64,000 bases of DNA from Sambucus nigra (taxonomy: Eukaryota; Streptophyta; Magnoliopsida; Dipsacales; Adoxaceae), in the NCBI GenBank assembly GCA_949130495.1, contig OX422216.1, positions 367,126,605 to 367,190,604 of the forward strand, written 5' to 3'. Under the pieces are notes generated by a model. That model did not search any database. It saw nothing but the letters and a program-made list of their open reading frames with translations, and had not been told where the DNA came from. Position numbers and translations under genes: made by a program. The stretch's first letter is position 1. Each line of letters starts with the position of its first letter. Positions 60,413-64,000 of the stretch are shown one piece after another.

Positions 60413-61527
60413 TGGCTAGAATTTTGTTGTTCATTGATGAGCACTTTATTCATGCTATATTTTTTTATCACCTTTATTGCACACATGGAAGGGATTTTTG
60501 AACATTGTACTTGCTTATCATATATTGGATACAGTGTTCTCATCTCATTAGTGTTTAATAACGAACCAAATGAACTAGAGATAAGTTGTGCTTATAAGAA
60601 CCATTGTCCGAATTTCATTTCCAGAAAATTATTTTATTTCAAACAATGGAAAGGGACTAAGAAAGAGAAAATTCTTTCTGCGTTAAAAGTCATCATTTGC
60701 TAATGATCATAAAAGATTAACGACACACACAAATAAAAGTTCCAATGCCATTATTTCATTTATGCTTCGCTACACATGAGCATTATGATATCTTCAAGAA
60801 TTTGAGAGTGATTTCTTAAATATGTGATATTTTGATGGTGTTATAAAGTAGAAGATTAGTGGGTTAGCATAACCGAATCTCTTGAAAACATTAAACAGTT
60901 TGGTGTTATTGTTTTGAGAAGCATTTAAATTCATGACATGGTGCATAACTCGAGTCCATTTCATTTTGTTCAACATGCTTACACCTACGATTGATATTGA
61001 GTTCTTTCTTTAAAAATATTTCATTGCTTTGCGCGCCCATGTTATGAATGCTTATGTTGATTTTCTTATGTAAAATGTTTACACAATTACATTCCGCTTT
61101 CATGATTCTCATATTTTAGTGCTATTTTATGGTGTGATGTATTTTTACCAATATGTACCTTTTATACATATTATTTTTATTAGGAACATTAATTTTTTTT
61201 TAAAAATAATTGTTATTTCTTTTGGATTCGCGTGGTGCTAATATTTCAGGATTGGTTTCTAACCTTTTGTCTATTACAGACTAAAAGGGGGAGAACAAAT
61301 GGAGGGGGAGTTTATTTCTATAAACTCATACGTGTCACGGTATTTCTTTTATCTCTTGTGTTTAGGTCTTTGTACCTTGATAACAATTTCATGGACCACA
61401 CAAGATGAAGACTTTCAGTTGAAGACTTATACATTTTTTAGTTTCGTTTCTTGGTTTGGCAGGGCATTAGTTGCATTAGTCTTGGCGGTCAATTTGTCTT
61501 CGGTTTGGGTTTTGTATTGTAATAGCC
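60413..61527. other. Non-coding interior of the SIRE-like element
   Basis: No pol motif was found. A purine tract, AAAAGGGGGAGAACAAATGG, at about 61283 resembles the sequence that follows pol in SIRE-type elements. Open frames at 60359-60703 and 61299-61652 cross element borders or lack resemblance. Confidence 0.35.
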
Positions 61528-61540
61528 AAAGTGGGATATT
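61528..61540 (+). promoter_or_regulatory. Polypurine tract of the SIRE-like element
   Basis: AAAGTGGGATATT directly before TGTAAGAG; SIRE elements typically have AAAGTGGGAGATT at this place. Confidence 0.65.
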
Positions 61541-62070
61541 TGTAAGAGAAAAATTTATAATTTCTCATTTTATTTTTTTATTTGGCTTATACAGTTACAC
61601 CCCAATGCACCTTCATGATTGTTCTCAAGTCTTCGAAGGGAAGAATCGTTAGTGAGATTTGCAAATATTAAAGGTCGTTCATCACAACTTTACTCGAGAA
61701 AAGTTGTGAGATGGTTCGCTAAAACTTAAAATATTTAGGGGTCAATTTAAAAAAAATTAAAAATAATTTATGGACTTGATGTTCTACACCTGACGAAGAA
61801 GCGAATTGCATATTCCAAAGGTTGATCGGTGGATACCGAGGGAAGATATGCTTCCTATGGGTGGTGTTGGAATGCATAATTTTCTGTTAAAGATTCAAAG
61901 ATGCATGTGCATTGTACTTAGTGGATCTCTAAGTAATTTGTAATTCATTACGTGACGGCCTTATCTCAAAAAGTGTTGAATATTGATTTTTCTCGAAAGG
62001 GAATTTTCCTATATTTTCTTCTTCTCCTATTTGGTTTGAAAATTGGACTCACTTTGTCTTACATGCTAAC
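61541..62070 (+). repeat. 3' LTR of the SIRE-like element, shortened
   Basis: It starts TGTAAGAGAAAAATTTATAA and follows the 5' LTR until about 61770, then skips to the equivalent of 54475 and continues to about 62070 (TTTGGTTTGAAAATTGGACT), after which similarity fades. The promoter region with the palindrome cluster is thus missing. Confidence 0.7.
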
Positions 62071-62074
62071 TAAA

Positions 62075-62419
62075 TTTTTATTTCCCCAAAGGTATTATTA
62101 TTGTCATATGCCTATGTTTATCGTGCGAATGTTTCGTCATTTGTTGTCATGATTTAGGACCATGAGAAAACTGTAAATCAAAAGAATCAAAAATTCTATG
62201 GATAAAAAATTTCTAGTTTTTGTTCAAACAAACAACACCACAATCCACCATATAATATACCATAAAAATGAAATCAAAACTAAATACGAAAATTACATAT
62301 ATCAAACCAAATTAAATATTTTTCAAGTTAATTACATAAAAAGCAAAACATTGCAGGTTTAATTACATTAATTTAAATTTTTATCAAACGTAAAATCCTA
62401 CAAAAGCTTAATAAGGGCC
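62075..62419. other. AT-rich junction, nothing recognised
   Basis: Sequence between the copia 3' LTR and the transposase relic. The remainder of the older LTR begun at 53652 was expected near here and not identified. Confidence 0.3.
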
Positions 62420-63995
62420 GAGGAAAAAATTCGGCCAAATGATGTACGACCTCACCGTATAATTAATAAGTCAAACACCGACTTGATCGTCCAACCATAA
62501 TACCTCGTAATATTTCCCTAACAAAATCTCAATAACCATGACATTGCACTCAAAATGCTGTAATGCACAGTTATGCACGATGGTACCCAGACTGATGCTT
62601 GTGTCCTTCACTCCCTTGAGAATTGGGTTGCCTACACTCATGTTATAAATATATTCTCTCCCCACCTATCTCAAATGGAGTCGGGATACTGGGGTTGGGT
62701 TAGAGTATATGTTATACTGGGATGATGAGTTTTCCAACATCGGTGTTGGGTATAGAGTAAAATTTCCATCACCAACCTTATCCTTGCCATTTCCTTTATT
62801 CTTTGCCTCCCCTCTCCCATCACCAAAACTCGTGGGTGTGTGTTTGACCCATTCGAACACGTGGTTCAAAATTTGTTGGATATTTTACAATTTCGTGTTC
62901 ATGTCTGATTTGTACATGTCGACATAGGAACACAACCCACTATTACTGCAACCAATGCCCAACAGCTTCGACTTTCCTATACGGGAGTTGACACCCTAAG
63001 TACAACTTTTTTTTATCTTGGTCTAACACTTGGCGCAGTTTAATGTACTCATAGATTCATTATCAACATCACTTTAGGTGATGTGCACCGCCTTTAGTTT
63101 CTCCTAAAGCATTATAAAACACGTTATTAACTTTGGAAAAGAATTTTAGTAAATAGCGTATAATAGACAATAAAATTTAAAATATAACTTACGATTGTCT
63201 TGGCAACCTATGGATTAACAACCTCGCCCTTCTTCGTCTGAATCTTTATATAGGAGTAGATCCTATGTGGCTTTCCCCGGGCCACTCCGGAACTCCTAAA
63301 AAAATATGACAAGATTAAATCAAAATGTGACCAAATTAAATAAATTTACTTACCATCCTATGCTCCACCTAAGTGTAAGATATCTTCCCTAAGTAGAGCA
63401 CATCCACCTTCCACGAATGGTTAGGCCTCATTTAGTCATGGGTCGACCACTGTATCTCGAATGCCCCATTATCCACAAACCTCTACCAGTTGTCCAACTT
63501 GATTGGTGTTCTATGAAAGCAAGAACTCTCGGTCCTTCTTGAAATAGATGGAGTGAAGTTGTTTTTCCATGTCTTACATTGATGATGTACAGTGACCAAT
63601 ATACTGTCTTGCACTTCTTATGACAAGTTGAATTATTACTATCCAATAAACATATAATATAATAAAGTTAGTGAATTAACATTAAAGAAACATATAATAA
63701 AACCTTATATGAAAGTGAAGTATTTAAAATAAATATGAATATTTTCATACCTCTAATGTCCTTCAAATGGCCATCTTCAGCTCCATTGGCTCAGTCCTCC
63801 AAGTAACATACTTGGGACCAAGTACTGTTTTTAACAAATCTAACGACCTCATCATTAACTACATCTTGTTTTTGAATGAGCTCCTTTGATTATTAAACTT
63901 AATGGGATTATTGTTAGATTATCTCTTGCCCCCTAATTTGTTCTGGGATCCGATGGCCTGATGTAGACATAATCTGTAAGAAAATAGGCTCTAAT
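62420..63995 (-). pseudogene. CACTA (Ptta/En/Spm) transposase-type protein relic
   Basis: Read on the minus strand, fragments in order: PIKLDNW-RFVDNGAFE and KVDVLYLGKISYT (63510-63370), matching the plant Ptta/En/Spm transposase-associated domain (WxxFVDxxxSxxxxxxSxxNxxNRxxxxxxHTxGxxSYA); GVARGKPHRIYSYIKIQTKK and GEVVNP (about 63285-63200), matching its GRxPxRxExFxxTHxxKDGxxVNxxA segment; and, after a less conserved stretch, VGNPILKGVKDTSISLGTIV with FECNVMVIEILLGK and SYIIWPNFF (62640-62420), the family tail. Gaps with GT/AG-like borders suggest exons; stops (for example after NP) show decay. It continues past the window's right edge. Not demonstrably linked to the CACTA end at 1379. Confidence 0.6.
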
Positions 63996-64000
63996 AGCAT

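Larger units (their letters stand above)
53758..62070 (+). mobile_element. SIRE-like Ty1/copia element with nested insertions, right end unresolved
   Basis: LTR-homologous blocks lie at 53758-54849 and 61541 to about 62070, both starting TGTAAGAG. They enclose a Met-tRNA primer site, a long gag relic, and a purine tract ACCAAAGTGGGA-like (here GCCAAAGTGGGATATT), which is characteristic of SIRE elements. Pol is not recognisable. The interior instead holds unassigned sequence with a palindrome cluster (56560-58170) and a minus-strand copia derivative (58175-60407). The element is therefore both deleted and host to later insertions. Confidence 0.7.

Noticed and set aside
60359..60703. 114-codon open frame
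   Set aside because: It begins inside the copia LTR (60115-60407) and continues into unrelated sequence.
61299..61652. 117-codon hydrophobic frame that could be an envelope-like remnant
   Set aside because: SIRE elements can carry an extra ORF before the 3' LTR, but this frame runs over the purine tract into the LTR itself and has no specific motif.

Overview
The window looks like nuclear DNA from a large, transposon-rich flowering-plant genome. It is AT-rich. Its readable proteins are plant-type Ty3/gypsy (Tat and Tekay/Del-like lineages), Ty1/copia (SIRE-like gag) and CACTA (Ptta/En/Spm) proteins, and all of them are broken by stops and frameshifts. I found no host gene, rRNA or tRNA gene, and no operon-like structure. 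The species cannot be named from this sequence.

Layout, left to right. At 5-590 lies the end of a tandem array with a period of about 168 bp. At 1087-1379 is one terminus of a CACTA transposon, inserted in a minus-strand gypsy gag-protease relic (1440-3302 and 6258-6846). That relic is also split by a solo LTR (3308-6252, target duplication TCTAT). A second solo LTR of the same family is at 9384-12684. A short non-autonomous LTR element is at 12821-15864, with an interior of only 274 bp and target duplication TTTTC. From about 18.6 kb a Tat-lineage polyprotein relic runs on the plus strand. It is interrupted by a complete but deleted Tekay-like chromovirus (20185-27919, target duplication ATAAG), resumes at 27925 and ends at 29969. 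Downstream on the opposite strand is a spliced-looking antisense ORF (about 32.2-34.5 kb), followed by the Tat 3' LTR (35273-36031). A third solo LTR follows (36829-39849, target duplication ATGAT).

The right part holds a SIRE-like copia gag/protease fragment (about 45.0-46.4 kb), short tandem repeats and an (AT)n array. It also holds a fourth LTR of the solo-LTR type (from 50272) and a SIRE-like copia element (53758 to about 62.07 kb). That copia element sits 106 bp inside yet another LTR and itself carries a minus-strand copia deletion derivative (58175-60407). The right edge is a minus-strand relic of a CACTA-type transposase gene.

The most unusual signal is a set of clusters of perfect 12-18 bp palindromes, one cluster per LTR, with a motif characteristic of each LTR. 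They occur at a similar offset in four gypsy-type LTRs and next to the TATA box in copia-type LTRs. One of the motifs, TCGTTCGAACGA, is shared by gypsy-type and copia LTRs that otherwise do not look alike. The (TA)n arrays at a matching place in several of these LTRs, and the intron-bearing antisense ORF, are the next most interesting observations.
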